Positions 33,924 through 45,137 of a stretch of DNA of 64,000 nt are shown piece after piece. The first letter of the stretch is position 1; the number at the start of each line of letters is the position of its first letter. Source of the stretch: Delphinapterus leucas. Its lineage: Eukaryota; Chordata; Mammalia; Artiodactyla; Monodontidae. A program made the position numbers and the translations under genes. The stretch covers positions 1,198,707-1,262,706 of the forward strand of contig NW_022098067.1 in NCBI RefSeq assembly GCF_002288925.2, written 5' to 3'. Below the pieces are notes generated by a model, which was given only the letters and a program-made list of their open reading frames with translations, ran no database searches and was not told the origin of the DNA.

Positions 33924-35903
33924 AGAGAGAGACAAGGAAGGACACTACATAATGATCAATGGATCAATCCAAGAAAAAGATATAACAATTATAAATATAT
34001 ATGCACCCAACATAAGAGCACCACAATACATAAGGCAACTGCTAACAGCTATAAAAGAGGGAATCGATAGTAACACTAATACTGGGGGACTTTATAACAC
34101 TTCACTTACACCAATGGACAGATCATCCAAAATGAAAATAAATAAGGAAACAGAAGCTTTAAATGACACAATAGACCATGTAGATTTAATTGATATTTAT
34201 AGGCCATTCCTTCCAAAAGTAGCAGATTACACTTTCTTCTCGAGTGCACACGGAACATTCTCCAGCATAGATCACATCTCGGGTCACAAATCAAACCTCA
34301 GTAAATTTCAGAAAATTGAAATCATATCAAGCATCTTTTCTGACCACAACGCTTTGATATTAGAAATCAATTACAGGGAAAAAAAAGTAAAAAAAAACAC
34401 AAACACATGGAGGGTAAACAATGCATTATTAAATAACCAAGAGATCACTGAAGAAATCAAAGAGGAAATCTAAAAATACCTAGAGACAAATGACAATGAA
34501 AACATGATGATCCAAAGCCTATGGGATGCAGCAAAAGCAGTTCTAAGAAGGAAGTTTATAGCTATGTAAGTGTACCTCGAGAAACAAGAAACATCTCAAA
34601 TAAACAATCTAACCTTACACCTAAAGGAACTAGAGAAAGAAGAACAAACAAAACCCAAAGTTAGCAGAAGGAAAGAAATCATAAATATCAGAGCAGAAAT
34701 AAATGAAATAGAAACAAAGAAAAGAGTAGCAAAGATCAATAAAACTGAAAGCTGGTTCTTTGAGAAGATAAACAAAACTGATAAAAAATTATCCAGACTC
34801 AACAAGAAAAAGAGGGAGAGGACTCAAATCAATAAATTAGAAATGAAAAAGGAGAAGTTACAACAAACACCACAGAAATACAAAGCATCCTAAGAGACTA
34901 CTACAAGCAACTCTATGCCAATAAAAAGGACAACCTGGAAGAAATGGACAAATTCTTAGAAAGGTATAAACTTCGAAGACTGAACCAGGAAGAAACAGAA
35001 AATATGAACAGACCAATCAAAAGTAATGAAATTGAAGCTGTGATTAAAATCTTCCAACAAACAAAATCCAGGACCAGATGGCTTCACAGGTGAATTCTAT
35101 CAAACATTTAGAGAAGAGCCAACACCAATCTTTCTGAAACTCTTCCAAAAAATTGCATAGAAAGGAACACTTCCAAACACATGCTATGAGGCCACAATCA
35201 CCCTGATACCAAAAACAGACAAAGATACTACTACAAGAAAAGAAAATTACAGACCAATATCACTGATGAATATAGATGCAAAAATCCTCAATAAAATACT
35301 AGCAAACAGAATCCAACAAAAGATTAAAAGGATCATACACCATGATCAAGTGGGATTTATCCCAGTGATGCAAGGATTCTTCAATATTCGCAAATCAATG
35401 TGATACACGATATTAACAAAGTGAAGAATAAAAACCATATGATCATCTCAATAGATGCAGAAAAAGCTTTTGACAAAATTCAACACCAGTTAATGATAAA
35501 AACTCTCCAGAAAGTGGGCATAGAGGGAACCTACCTCAACATAATAAAGGCCATATACAACAAACCCACAGCAAACATCATTCTCGATGATGAAAAACTT
35601 AAAGCATTTCCTCTAAGATCAGGAATCAGACAAGGATTTCCACTCTCACCAGTATTATTCAACATAGTTTTGGAAGTCCTTGCCACAGGAATCAGAGAAG
35701 AGAAAGAAATAAAAGGAATCCAAATTGGAAAAGAAGAAGTAAAGCTGTCACTGTTTGCAGATGACATGATACTCTACATAGAGAATCCTAAAGATGCCAC
35801 CAGAAAACTGCTAGAGCTAATCAATGAATATGGTAAAGTTGCATGATAAAAAATTAATGCACAGAAATCTCTTCATTCCTATACACTAATAGTGAAGAAT
35901 CTG
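33924..35903 (+). mobile_element. L1-B, 5' part of a split L1 (ORF2 EN to RT)
   Basis: Begins inside the ORF2 endonuclease region directly after the A tail of L1-A, with the text GAGACAAGGAAGGACACTAC. Open pieces: 33952-34473 (endonuclease, SSAHGTFSSIDHISGHKS), 34570-34893, and 35400-35846 (RT palm with intact FADD at 35754-35765). Sequence stops in mid-ORF2 near 35903 (CTATACACTAATAGTGAAGAATC) and its logical continuation is at 36905, not at 35904. So L1-B and L1-C are best read as one element split by B2. Confidence 0.85.
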
Positions 35904-36904
35904 AACTTAAAAGCTTTTGCATAGCAAAGGAAACCTTAAACAAGACCAAAAGACAACCCTCAGAATGGGAGAAAATATTTGCAAATGAATCAATGGACAA
36001 AGGATTAATGTCCAAAATATATAAGCAGCTCATGCAGCTCAATATTAAAAAAAACAAACAACCAAATCCAAAAATGGGCAGAAGACCTAAATAGACATTT
36101 CTCCAAAGAAGATATACAGATGGCAAAAGAGCACATGAAAAGCTGTTCAACATCACTAATTGTTAGAGAAATGCAAATCAAAACTACCATGAGCTATCAC
36201 CTCACACCAGTTAGAATGGGCATCATCAGAAAATCTACAAACAACAAACGCTGGAGAGGGTGTGGAGAAAAGTGAACCCTCTTGCACAGTTCGTGGGAAT
36301 GTAAATTGATACAGCCACTGTGGAGAACAGTAAGGAGGTTCCTTAAGAAACTAAAAATATAATTACCATATGATCCAGCAATCCCACCACTGGGCATATA
36401 CCATGAGAAAACCATAATTCAAAAAGACACAGCCACCCCAATATTCATTGCAGCACTATTTACAGTAGCGAGGTCATGGAAGCAACCTAAATGCCCATTG
36501 ACAGATGAATGGATAAGGAAGTTGTGGTACATAATACAATGGAATATTACTCAGCCATAAAAAGGAACAAAATGGTTCATTTGTAGAGACGTGGGTGGAT
36601 CTAGAGACTGTCATACAGAGTGAATTAAATTAGAAAGAGAAAAAGAAATATCATATATTAACGAATGTATGTGGAACCTAGAAAAATAGTACAGATGAAG
36701 CAGTTTGCAGGGCAGAAGTTGAGACACAGATGTAGAGAACAAACATATGGACACCAAGGGGGGAAAGCCAGGGGGGTGTGGGGATGGTGGTGTGAAGAAT
36801 TGGGTGATTGAGATTGACATGTATACACTGATGTGTATAAAGTTGATGACTAATAAGAATCTGCTATATAAAAAATAAGTAAAATTCAATTAAAAAAATA
36901 AAAA
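35904..36904 (+). mobile_element. L1-B2, 5'-truncated L1 inserted between L1-B and L1-C
   Basis: About 1 kb: the ORF2 C-terminal region from AAAAGCTTTTGCATAGC onward, then a 3' UTR of a distinct subfamily (CAGATGAAGCAGTTTGCAGG; ATGGACACCAAGGGGGGAAA; CTGCTATATAAAAAATAAG) and an A-rich tail ending near 36904. No FADD region. The edges AGAATCTGAA and AGATCAGAA may be a decayed TSD. Confidence 0.75.
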
Positions 36905-38940
36905 AAAACACAAGATCAGAAAGAGAAATTAAGGAAACAATCCCATTCACCATTGCAACAAAGAGAATAAAATACTGAGGAATAAACCTACCTAGGTGGT
37001 CAAAGACCAGTACTCAGAAAACTATAAGACATTGATGAAAGAAATCAAAGATGACAGAAAGAGATGGAGAGATATACCACATTCGTGGATGGAAGAATCA
37101 ACTTTGTGAAAATGACTATATTACCCAAAGCAATATACAGATTCAATGCAATCCCTATCAAATTACCAATGGCATGTTTTACAGAGCTAGAACAAAAAAA
37201 ATCTTAAAATTTGTATGGAGACAAAAAAGACCCCAAATAGCCAAAGCAATCTTGACAGAAAAATAATGGAGGAATCAGATTCACTGACTTCAGATTATAG
37301 TACAAAGCTACAGTAGTCAAGAAAATATGGTAGTGGCACAAAAACAGAAATATAGACCAGTGGAACAGGATAGAAAGCTCAGAGATAAACCCACCCACCT
37401 ATTTTCAACTAATCTATGACAAAGGAGACAAGGATATACAATGGAGAAAAGACACTCTCTTCAGTAAGTGGTGCTGGGAAAACTGGATGGCTACATGTAA
37501 AAGAATGAAATTAGAACACTCCCTAATACCATACATAAAAATAAACTCAAAATGGATTAAAGACCTAAATGTAAGACTGGACACTATAAAACTCATGGAT
37601 GAAAACATAGGAAGAACACTCTAAGACATAAATCACAGCAAGATCTCTTTGTTTTATATACAGCAGGTTCGTATTAATCTATTTTATACATATTAGTGTA
37701 ATATGTCAATCCCAATCTCCCAGTTCATCCCACCACAAACACCCCCCTGCCTTGTTTTCCCCTTTTGGTATCCATACCATGTTCTCTACATCTGTGTCTC
37801 TATTTCTGCCTACAGAAAGATCTTTTTTGACCCACCTCCTAGAGGAATGGAAATACAAACAAAAATAAACAAATGGGACCTATTGAAACTTAAAAACTTT
37901 TGCACAGCAGAAGAGAGTATAAACTAGATGAAAAGACAACCCTCTGAATGGGAGAAAATATTTGCAAGCAAATCAACAGGCAAAGGATTAATCTCCAAAA
38001 TATATAAACAGGTCATGCAGCTGAATATTAAAAAAGCCAACAACCCAATCAAAAGATGGGCAAAAGACCTCAGTAGACATTTCTCCAAAGAAGACATACA
38101 GGTGACCAAGAGACACATGAAAACCTCCTCAACATCACTAATTATTAGTGTAATGCAAATGAAAACTACAATGAGGTATCACCTCACAACAGTTAGAATG
38201 GGCATCATCAGAAAATCTACAAACAAGAAATGCTGGAGAGGATGTGGAGAAAAGGGAACCCTCTTGCACTGTTGGTGGGAAGGTAAATTGATACAGCCAC
38301 CATGGAGAACAGTATGGAGTTTCCTTAAAAAACTAAAATTAGAATCCATATGATCCAGCAACCCCACCACTGGTCATATACCCTGAGAAAACTATAACTC
38401 ATAAAGACACATGCACCCTAATGTTCATTGCAGCACCATTTACAATAGCCAGGTCATGGAAGCAACGTAAATGCCCATCGACAGACGAATGGATAAAAAA
38501 GATGTGGTACACATATACAATGGAATATTATTCAGCCATCAAAAGGAAGGAAATTGGGTTATTTGTAGAGATGAAGATGGACCTAGAGACTGTCATACAG
38601 AGTGAAGTAAGTCAGAAAGAGAAAAACAAATATCGTATGCTAATGCATATATGTGGGATCTAGAAAAATGGTACAGATGAAGCGGTTTGCAAGGCAGAAA
38701 TAGAGACACAGATGTAGAGAACAAATGTATCGACACAAAGGGGGGAAAGCGAGGGTGGGGTGTGTTGGTGGGATGAATTGGGAAATTGGGATTGACATAT
38801 ATATACTAATAATTATTAAATAACAAAGAAGAACCTGCTGTATAAAAAAATAAATAAAATAAAATTCAAAAAAGAAAGAACCTGCTGTATAAAAAAAATA
38901 AATTAAAAATAAAGAGGGCATGCTCAGTAAAAACAAAAAA
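36905..38940 (+). mobile_element. L1-C, 3' part of the split L1 (same element as L1-B)
   Basis: Starts AAGATCAGAAAGAGAAATTAAGG, the ORF2 text that should follow the end of L1-B. It runs through the ORF2 C-terminal half: 37051-37266 and, after a small insertion, 37928-38353 ([18 protein letters not shown]) and 38421-38663. The 3' UTR is of the same subfamily as B2 and ends in CTGCTGTATAAAAAAATAAATAAAAT, with a partial repeat of that end at 38875-38900. An inverted L1 scrap lies at 37653-37815. Confidence 0.8.
37653..37815 (-). mobile_element. Inverted L1 3'-UTR scrap in L1-C
   Basis: About 160 bases on the minus strand matching the 3' UTR of the B2/C subfamily (reverse of CAGAAATAGAGACACAGATG...CTGCTGTATATAAAAC). 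Flanks share AAGATCT followed by a T/C run (37640-37652 and 37816-37829), an imperfect TSD. It splits a conserved part of ORF2 between ATAAATCACAGC and GACCCACCTCCTAGAGG. Confidence 0.82.
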
Positions 38941-40131
38941 ATCAGTTGCATTTCTATATACTAATAATGAATTTTTATAGAAGTTAAGAAAACAATCCTA
39001 TTTACAATAGCATCAAAAACAATAGTATGCTTAGAAATAAATTTAACCAAGGAGATGAGGTATCTGTCACTGAAAACTATAAAAATTGATAAAAGAAACT
39101 GAAAAAGACACAAATACATGAAAGATCATCCATGTTCATGGATTGAAAGAATTAATATTAAAAATATGCATACTACCCAAAGCACATTCAACGCAATCCC
39201 TACCAAAATTCCAATGGCAATTTTCTTTCAGAAATAGAAAAAACAATCCTAAAATTTGCATGAAACCACAAAGGACCCTGAACAGCGAAAGCAATCTTGA
39301 GAAAGATGAACAAAGATGGAGGCATCACACTTCCTGATTTCAAACTACATAACAAAGTAATAGTAATCATAACGGTATGGTATTGTCATAAAAACAGATA
39401 TATAGATCAATAGAGGAGAATAGAGAGCCCAGAAATAAACCCATGCGTCTATGGTTAATTAATTTTCTACAAATGTGCCAAGAATATACAATGGGGAATA
39501 ACAGCATCTTCATTGAATGGTATGAGGAAAACTGGACAACCACATGCAGAAGAATGAAACTGGACACTATCTTACACCATACACAAAAATCAACTCAAAA
39601 TATATTAGTGACTTGAATGTAAGGCCTGAAACCATAAAACTCCTGGAAGAAAACACAGTGGGTAATCTCCTTGACATTGGTCTTAGCAATAGTTTTTGGA
39701 TTTCGCACCAAAAGCCTAGGTAAAAGCAACAATTAGCAGAGGGACTACATCAAATTAAAAAGCTTCAGTACACCAAAGGAATACATCAACAAAACGAAAA
39801 GGCAACATATGGAATGGGAGGAAATATTTGCATTCCACATATCCAATGAAGCGATTACCCAAAATATACAAGATACCAATACAACTCAAAAGCAAAAAAT
39901 TAATAACACAATTAAAAAATAGCCAAAGACCTGAATAGACATTTTTTCTATAGAAGACACACAAATGGCCAACAGGCATATGAAAAAGTGGTCAACATCA
40001 CTAATGATCAGGGAAGTGCAAATCAAAACCAAAATGAGATATCACTTCACACCTGTTAGTATGGCTACCATCAAAACACAAGAGATAAATGCCGTCAAGG
40101 ATGTGGAGAAAAGGGAGCCCTTGTGCACTGT
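38941..40131 (+). mobile_element. L1-D, older L1 ORF2 fragment
   Basis: Plus-strand L1 of an older subfamily: ATCAGTTGCATTTCTATATACTAA, AAGGAGATGAGGTATCTG, GATGGAGGCATCACACTTCC, then the C-terminal region up to GAGCCCTTGTGCACTG. Only short open pieces (39143-39337, 39965-40186). It stops abruptly at 40131, where L1-E begins inside a 5' UTR; its own 3' end is missing from the window. Confidence 0.8.
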
Positions 40132-41117
40132 TTTAAAGCTCCACAATCAACTTGATGTACCCTGCATCTGTGGATTACATGAATAGACAATGAATCATCC
40201 CAAATTGAGTAGGTGTACTTTGAGAGCAAGATTTATGATTTTTTCCACTTTTTGTGAGTGTGTATGTGTATGCTTCCATGTGAGATCTTCTCTGTATAGC
40301 TTTGTTTCCACCATTTGTACTAGGGTTCTATCCGTCCGTTTTTTTTTTTCTTTCTTTTTTCTCTTAAAAAATTTTTTTTCTTAATTATTTTTTATTTTAA
40401 TAACTTTATTTTTTTTTTTTTTTTTTTCTTTCTTTCCTTCCTTCCTTCCTTCCTCCCTCCCTTCTTTCTTTCTCTCTTTCTCTTTCTCTCTTTCTCTCTC
40501 TGTTTCTTTGTTTTTTTCTTTCTCTCTTTCTCTCTCCATTTCTTTCTTTCTTTCTTCCTTCCTTCCTTTCTTTCTTTCTTCCTTTCTTTCTTTCTGTTTT
40601 TTCTCCCTTTTATTCTGAGCCATGTGGATGAAAGGCTCTTGGTGCTACAGCCAGGAGTCAGTGCTGTGCCTCTGAGGTAGAAAAGCCAACTTCAGGACAC
40701 TGATCCACAAGAGACCTCCCAGCTCCACATAATATCAAATGGCAAAAATCTCCCAGAGATCTCCATCTCAACACCAGCACCCAGCTTCACTCAACGACCA
40801 GCAAGCTAAAGTGCTGGACATCCTATGCCAAACAACAACCAAGACAGGAACACAACAACACCCATTAGCAGAGAAGCTCTCTAAAATAATAATAAGGCCA
40901 CAGACACCCCAAAACGCATCACCAGACATGGACCCGCTCACCAGAAAGGCAAGATGCAGCCTCATCCACCAGAACACAGGCACTAGTCCCCTCCACCAGG
41001 AAGCCTACAAAACCCACTGAACCAACTTTAACCACTGGGGACAGACACCAAAAACAACGGAAACTATGAACCTACAGCTTTCAAAAAGGAGACCCCGAAC
41101 ACAGTAAGATAAGCAAA
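40132..41117 (+). promoter_or_regulatory. L1-E 5' UTR, truncated
   Basis: Enters the L1 5' UTR at TTAAAGCTCCACAATCAACTTG, equivalent to about 27634 in L1-A, so the GC-rich upstream promoter part is missing. It contains a very long pyrimidine tract (40333-40605). The element is therefore probably without its own full promoter. Confidence 0.75.
40333..40605 (+). repeat. Long pyrimidine tract in L1-E 5' UTR
   Basis: About 270 bases of T/C-rich sequence: T runs, then CTTC/CCTTCC blocks, then CTTT and CTCTTT blocks. It is the longest such tract of the L1 copies here. Likely unstable in length and prone to assembly error. Confidence 0.9.
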
Positions 41118-42009
41118 ATGAGAAGACAGAAACACACACAGCAGATAAAGGAGCAAGATAAAAACCCACCAGACCTAACAAATGACGATGAAATAGGCAG
41201 TCTACCTGAAAAAGAATTCAGAATAATGATAGTAAAGATGATACACAATCTTAGAAATAGAATAGACAAAATGCAAGAAACATTTAACAAGGACCTAGAA
41301 GAACTAAAGATGAAACAAGCAATGATGAACAACACAATAAATGAAATTTAAAAACTCTAGGTAGGATCAATAGCAGAATAACTGAGGCAGAAGAACGGAT
41401 AAGTGACCTGGAAGATAAAATAATGGAAATAACTACTGCAGAGCAGAATAAAGAAAAAGAAAGAAATGAACTGAGGACAGTCTCAGAGACCTCTGGGACA
41501 ACATTAAATGCACCAACATTCGAATGATAAGGGTTCCAGAAGAAGAAGAGAAAAAGAAAGGGACTGAGAAAATATTTGAAGAGATTATAGTTGAGAACAT
41601 CCCTAGTATGGGAAAGTGAATAGTTAATCAAGTACAGGAAGCACAGAGAGTCCCATGCAGGGTAAATCCAAGGAGAAACACACCAAGATACATATTAATC
41701 AAACTGTCCAAAATTAAATACAAAGAAAACATATTAAAAGCAGCAAGGGAAAAACAACAAATAACACACAAGGGAATCCCCATACGGTTAACAGCTGATC
41801 TTCCAGGAGAAGCTCTGCAAGCCTGAAGGGACTGGCAGGACATATTTAAAGTGATGAAGGAGAAAAACCTACAACCAAGATTACTCTACCCAGCAAGGAT
41901 CTCATTCACATTAGATGGAGAAATTAATACCTTTAGAGACAAGCAAAATCTGAGAGAGTTCAGCACCACCAAACCAGCTTTACAGCAAATGCTAAAGGAA
42001 CTTCTCTAG
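41118..42009 (+). pseudogene. L1-E ORF1, truncated by a stop
   Basis: Start codon at 41118 (MRRQKHTQQIKEQDKNPPDL...). A 77-residue open piece covers the N-terminus and part of the coiled coil (NRIDKMQETFNKDLEELKMK) and ends with TAA at 41349-41351. The remaining ORF1 (RRM and C-terminal domain) is present but in shifted frames up to the expected terminator 42007-42009. Non-functional. Confidence 0.88.
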
Positions 42010-42567
42010 GCAAGAAACACAAGAAAAGGAAAAGAGCTACAATAACAAATCAAAAACAATTAAGAAAATGGGAATAGGAACATACATATCGATAATTACC
42101 TTAAATGTAAATGGATTAAATGCTCCCACCAAAAGACACAGACTGGCTGAATGGATACAAAAACAAGATCCATATATATGCTCTCTACAAGAGTCCACTT
42201 CAGACCTAGAGACACATACAGACTGAAAGTAAGGGGATGGAAAAAGATATTACATGCAAATTTAAACCAAAAGAAAGCTGGAGAAGCAATTCTCATATCA
42301 GACAAAGTACACTTAAAAATAAAGACTATTAGAAGAGACAAAGAAGGACACTACATAATGATCAAGGGATCAATCCAAGAAGAAGATAGAACAATTGTAA
42401 ATATTTATACACCCAACATAGGAGCACCTCAGTACATAAGGCAAATACTAACAGCCATAAAACAGGAAATCAACAATAACACATTCATAGTAGGGGAATT
42501 TAACACCCCATTTTCACCAATGGACAGATCATTCAAAATGAAAATAAATAAGGAAACACAAGCTTTA

Positions 42568-42933
42568 TGTCCATTCAGGCTATCTATGTCTTTTGGTGGG
42601 AGCATTTAGTCCATTTACATTTAAGGTGATTATTGATATGTATGTTCCTATTCCCATTTTCTTAATTGTTTTGGGTTCATTATTGTAGGTCTTTTCCTTC
42701 TCTTGTGTTTCTGGCCTAGAGAAGTTCCTTTAGCATTTGTTGTAAAGCCGGTTTGGTGGTACTAAACTCTCTCAGGTTTTGCTTGTCTGTAAAGGTTTTA
42801 ATTTCTCCATCAAATCTGAATGAGATCCTTGCTGGGTAGAGTAATCTTGGTTGCAGGTTTTTCTCTTTCATCACTTTAAATATGTCCTGCCAGTCCCTTC
42901 TGGCTTTCAGAATTTCTGCTAAAGGTCAGCTGT
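42568..42933 (-). mobile_element. Tail-less inverted internal L1 fragment
   Basis: 366 bases on the minus strand matching the ORF1 3' end to ORF2 start of this L1 lineage (it contains the reverse of CAGCTGACC, TTTAAAGTGATGAAAGAG and GTAAATGGACTAAATGC). There is no A tail and no 3' UTR. A 17-bp direct repeat, AGGAAACACAAGCTTTA, flanks it at 42551-42567 and 42934-42950; the host ORF2 is continuous once the fragment and one repeat copy are removed. Confidence 0.93.
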
Positions 42934-42968
42934 AGGAAACACAAGCTTTAAATGATACATTAAACGAG

Positions 42969-45137
42969 ATGGACTTAATTGATATTTATAGGACATTCCA
43001 TCCAATAACAACAGAAGACACATTTTTCTCAAGTGTTGATAGAACATTCTCCAGGATAGACCATATCTTGGCTCACAAATCAAGCCTTGGTAAATTTAAG
43101 AAAATTGAAATTCTATCAAGTATGTTTTCCAACCACAACACTATGAGACTAGATATCAATTACAGGAAAAGATCTGTAAAAAATACAAACACATGGAGGC
43201 TAAACAATACACTACTTAATAACGAAGTAATCACTGAAGAAATCAAAGAGGAAATCAAAAAATGCCTAGAAATAAATGACAATGGAGACACAACAACCCA
43301 AAACCCATGGGATGCAGCAAAAGCAGTTCTAAGAGGGAAGTTTATAGCAATACAATCCTACCTTAAGAAACAGGAAACATGTCGAATAAACAACCTAACC
43401 TTGCACCTAAAGCAATTAGAGAAAGAAAAACAAACAAACAAACAAAAAGCCAAAGTTAGCAGAAGGAAAGAAATCATAAAGATCAGATCAAAAATAAATG
43501 CAAAAGAAATGAAGGAAACGATACCAAAGATCAATAAAACTCAAAGCTGGTTCTTTGAGAAGATAAACAAAATTGATAAACCATTAGCCAGACTCATCAA
43601 GAAAAAATGGAAGAAGACTCAAATCAATAGAATTAGAAATGAAAAAGAAGAAGTAAAAACTGACACTGCAGAAATACAAAAGATCATGAGAGATTACTAC
43701 AAGCAACTCTATGCCAATAAAATGGACAACGTGGAAGAAAGAGCCAAATTCTTAGAAATGCACAATGTGCCAAGAGTGAATCAAGAAGAAATAGAAAATA
43801 TGATCAGACCAATCACAAGCACTGATATTGAAACTGTGATTAAAAATCTTCCAACAAACAAAAGCCCAGGACCAGATGGCTTCACAGGTGAATTCCATCA
43901 AACATTTAGAGAAGAGCTAACACCTAGCCTTCTCAAACTCTTCCAAAATATAGCAGAGGGAGGAGCTCTCCCAAACTCATTCTATGTGTCCACCATCACC
44001 CAGATACCAAAACTAGACAAGGATGTCACAAAGAAAGGAAACTACAGGCCAATATCACTGATGAACATAGATGCAAAAATCCTCACCAAAATACTAGCAA
44101 ACAGTATCCAACAGCACATTAAAGGGATCATACACCATGATCAAGTGGGGTTTATTCCAGGAATGCAAGGATTCTTCAACATACACAAAGCAATCAACAT
44201 GATACACCATATTAACAAATTGAAGGAGAAAAACCATATGATCATCTCAATAGATTCAGAGAAAACTTTCAACAAAATTCAACACCTATTTATGATAAAA
44301 ACCCTTCAGAAAGTAAGCATAGAGGGAACTTTCTTCAACATAATAAAGTCCATATATGACAAACCCACAGCCAACATCGTCCTCTACGGTGAAAAACTGA
44401 AAGCATTTCCACTAAGATCAGTAACAAGACAAGGTTGCCCACTCTCACCACTTTTATTCAACATAGTTTTGGAAGTTTTACCCACAGCAATCAGAGAAGA
44501 AAAGCAAATAAAAGGAATCCAAATAGGAAAAGAAGAAGTAAAGCTGTCACTGTTTGCAGATGAGATAATACTATGCATAGAGAATCTGAAAGATGCTACC
44601 AGAAAAGTACCTGAGGTAATCAAAGAATTTGGTAAAGTAGCAAGATACAAAATTAATGCACAGAAATCTCTCACATTCCTATACACTAATGATGAAAAAT
44701 ATGAAAGTGAAATCAAGAAAACACTCCCATTTACCAGTACAACAAAAAGAATAAAATATCGAGGAATAAACCTACCTAAGGAGACAAAATACCTGTATGC
44801 AGAAAATTATAAGACACTGATGAAAGAAATTAAAGATGATACAAATAGATGGAGAGATATACCATGTTCTTGGATTGGAAGAATCAACATTGTGAAAATG
44901 ACTGTACTACCCAAAGCAATCTACAGATTCAATGCAATCCCTATCAAACTACCACTGGCATTTTTCACACAACTAGAACAAAAAATTTCACAATTTGTAT
45001 GGAAACACAAAAGGCCCCGAATAGCCAAAGCAATCTTGAGAACGAAAAACGGAGCTAGAGGAATCAGGGTGTGTGGCTTCAGACTATACTACAAAGCTAC
45101 AGTAATCAAGACAGTATGGTACTGGCACCAAAACTGA
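42969..45137 (+). CDS. Longest open frame: 722-residue L1-E ORF2 fragment (EN end + RT)
   Basis: The only long open frame in the window. Residues 1 to about 55 are the end of the endonuclease domain, followed by a charged linker with coiled-coil character. RT motifs then follow: [17 protein letters not shown] (near residue 297), [34 protein letters not shown], and the active-site box FADE where L1 has FADD. The C-terminal part reaches [16 protein letters not shown] and ends at a stop after WYWHQN. It lacks the N-terminal endonuclease and the terminal Cys-rich region. No evidence that it is expressed; openness probably reflects limited age. Confidence 0.6.
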   Translation: MDLIDIYRTFHPITTEDTFFSSVDRTFSRIDHILAHKSSLGKFKKIEILSSMFSNHNTMRLDINYRKRSVKNTNTWRLNNTLLNNEVITEEIKEEIKKCLEINDNGDTTTQNPWDAAKAVLRGKFIAIQSYLKKQETCRINNLTLHLKQLEKEKQTNKQKAKVSRRKEIIKIRSKINAKEMKETIPKINKTQSWFFEKINKIDKPLARLIKKKWKKTQINRIRNEKEEVKTDTAEIQKIMRDYYKQLYANKMDNVEERAKFLEMHNVPRVNQEEIENMIRPITSTDIETVIKNLPTNKSPGPDGFTGEFHQTFREELTPSLLKLFQNIAEGGALPNSFYVSTITQIPKLDKDVTKKGNYRPISLMNIDAKILTKILANSIQQHIKGIIHHDQVGFIPGMQGFFNIHKAINMIHHINKLKEKNHMIISIDSEKTFNKIQHLFMIKTLQKVSIEGTFFNIIKSIYDKPTANIVLYGEKLKAFPLRSVTRQGCPLSPLLFNIVLEVLPTAIREEKQIKGIQIGKEEVKLSLFADEIILCIENLKDATRKVPEVIKEFGKVARYKINAQKSLTFLYTNDEKYESEIKKTLPFTSTTKRIKYRGINLPKETKYLYAENYKTLMKEIKDDTNRWRDIPCSWIGRINIVKMTVLPKAIYRFNAIPIKLPLAFFTQLEQKISQFVWKHKRPRIAKAILRTKNGARGIRVCGFRLYYKATVIKTVWYWHQN

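Noticed and set aside
35840..35930. Simple internal deletion within one L1 (B joined to B2)
   Set aside because: The text missing at this join is exactly where L1-C starts at 36905, so a nested insertion explains more with fewer events.
40381..40623. 80-residue minus-strand Lys/Glu-rich frame
   Set aside because: Translation of the purine strand of the L1-E simple repeat.
42568..42933. Classic twin-priming inversion of L1-E
   Set aside because: Twin priming inverts the 5' part of the same insert and leaves no TSD around the inverted part. Here L1-E continues 5' of the piece and a 17-bp repeat flanks it.
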